Shown here in pieces: positions 6,110 to 6,171 of a stretch of DNA of 6,171 bases. The notes under the pieces were generated by a model that saw nothing but the letters and a program-made list of their open reading frames with translations, was not told where the DNA came from and made no database searches. The DNA is from UBA11524 sp051886675 (GTDB lineage: Bacteria; Bacillota; Clostridia; Christensenellales; Aristaeellaceae). Made by a program: the position numbers and the translations under genes. The stretch spans positions 1 to 6,171 of the forward strand of contig JBJEYH010000138.1 of NCBI GenBank assembly GCA_051886675.1, in the 5' to 3' direction. The stretch's first letter is position 1. Every line of letters starts with the position of its first letter.

Positions 6110-6171
6110 GCTGACTCGCGAGAGCGAGCGGCACCGAACCTTGAAAACGATACAGAAACAACAACGCAAAG
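6110..6171 (+). promoter_or_regulatory. stable-RNA (likely rRNA) operon leader with hairpin and boxA-like site
   Basis: This is the predicted transcribed leader, cut off by the window end. CTCGC (6115-6119), loop GAGA (6120-6123) and GCGAG (6124-6128) form a compact hairpin with a GNRA-type loop a few bases after the predicted start. GAACCTTGAAAACGATACA (6136-6154) resembles the boxA-containing leader found before rRNA genes in Bacillota (core CTTTGAAAAC), where Nus factors bind to allow antitermination. No rRNA or tRNA sequence is yet reached, so the downstream gene is inferred. Confidence 0.7.

Noticed and set aside
1..6171. CRISPR array, insertion sequence, tRNA or phage genes
   Set aside because: No regularly spaced repeats, transposase or integrase motifs, tRNA cloverleaf or phage protein motifs were seen on either strand.

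Overview
The window is a GC-rich, all plus-strand stretch of what looks like a chromosome from a high-GC Bacillota (Clostridia-type) bacterium. This placement is inferred. It rests on the pairing of an Orn/Lys/Arg-type decarboxylase with thymidylate kinase (as in Bacillus yaaO-tmk), strong Shine-Dalgarno sites before all four complete genes, and an AT-rich rRNA-type promoter and leader containing a CCTTGAAAAC box. No species can be named from the sequence alone.

Layout. Positions 2-976 hold the 3' part of an (alpha/alpha)6-barrel glycoside hydrolase of the GH63/MGH1-like type, with its N-terminus outside the window. A 180-base GC-rich spacer follows (977-1156). It contains two inverted repeats and then a convincing extended -10 promoter (1097-1125). 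From this promoter runs a tightly packed four-gene cluster: an ADP-ribosylglycohydrolase (1157-2245), a PLP-dependent Orn/Lys/Arg decarboxylase family protein (2242-3603), a single ORF joining a HAD-family phosphatase to thymidylate kinase (3582-4865), and mnmA, the tRNA 2-thiouridylase (4862-5944). Successive genes overlap by 4, 22 and 4 bases, so they are very probably one transcript with translational coupling.

After mnmA the base composition drops abruptly to AT-rich. Positions 5945-6171 hold no gene. They carry a small inverted repeat, a ladder of A-tracts spaced about one helical turn apart, a TTGACA / 17 bp / TATTAT promoter with an extended -10, a short leader hairpin and a boxA-like antitermination sequence. 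This is the expected front end of a stable-RNA (most likely rRNA) operon whose first gene lies just past the window's end. No intrinsic terminator is visible between mnmA and this promoter.

How the genes relate. The cluster mixes nucleotide metabolism (HAD phosphatase plus dTMP kinase), tRNA modification (MnmA), basic amino acid or polyamine metabolism (decarboxylase) and ADP-ribose removal. The most notable item is the HAD-Tmk fusion. All catalytic motifs of both domains look intact, and the HAD part resembles 5'-nucleotidase-like members of its family, so one polypeptide may carry opposing activities on nucleoside monophosphates. The rest is largely ordinary housekeeping sequence.
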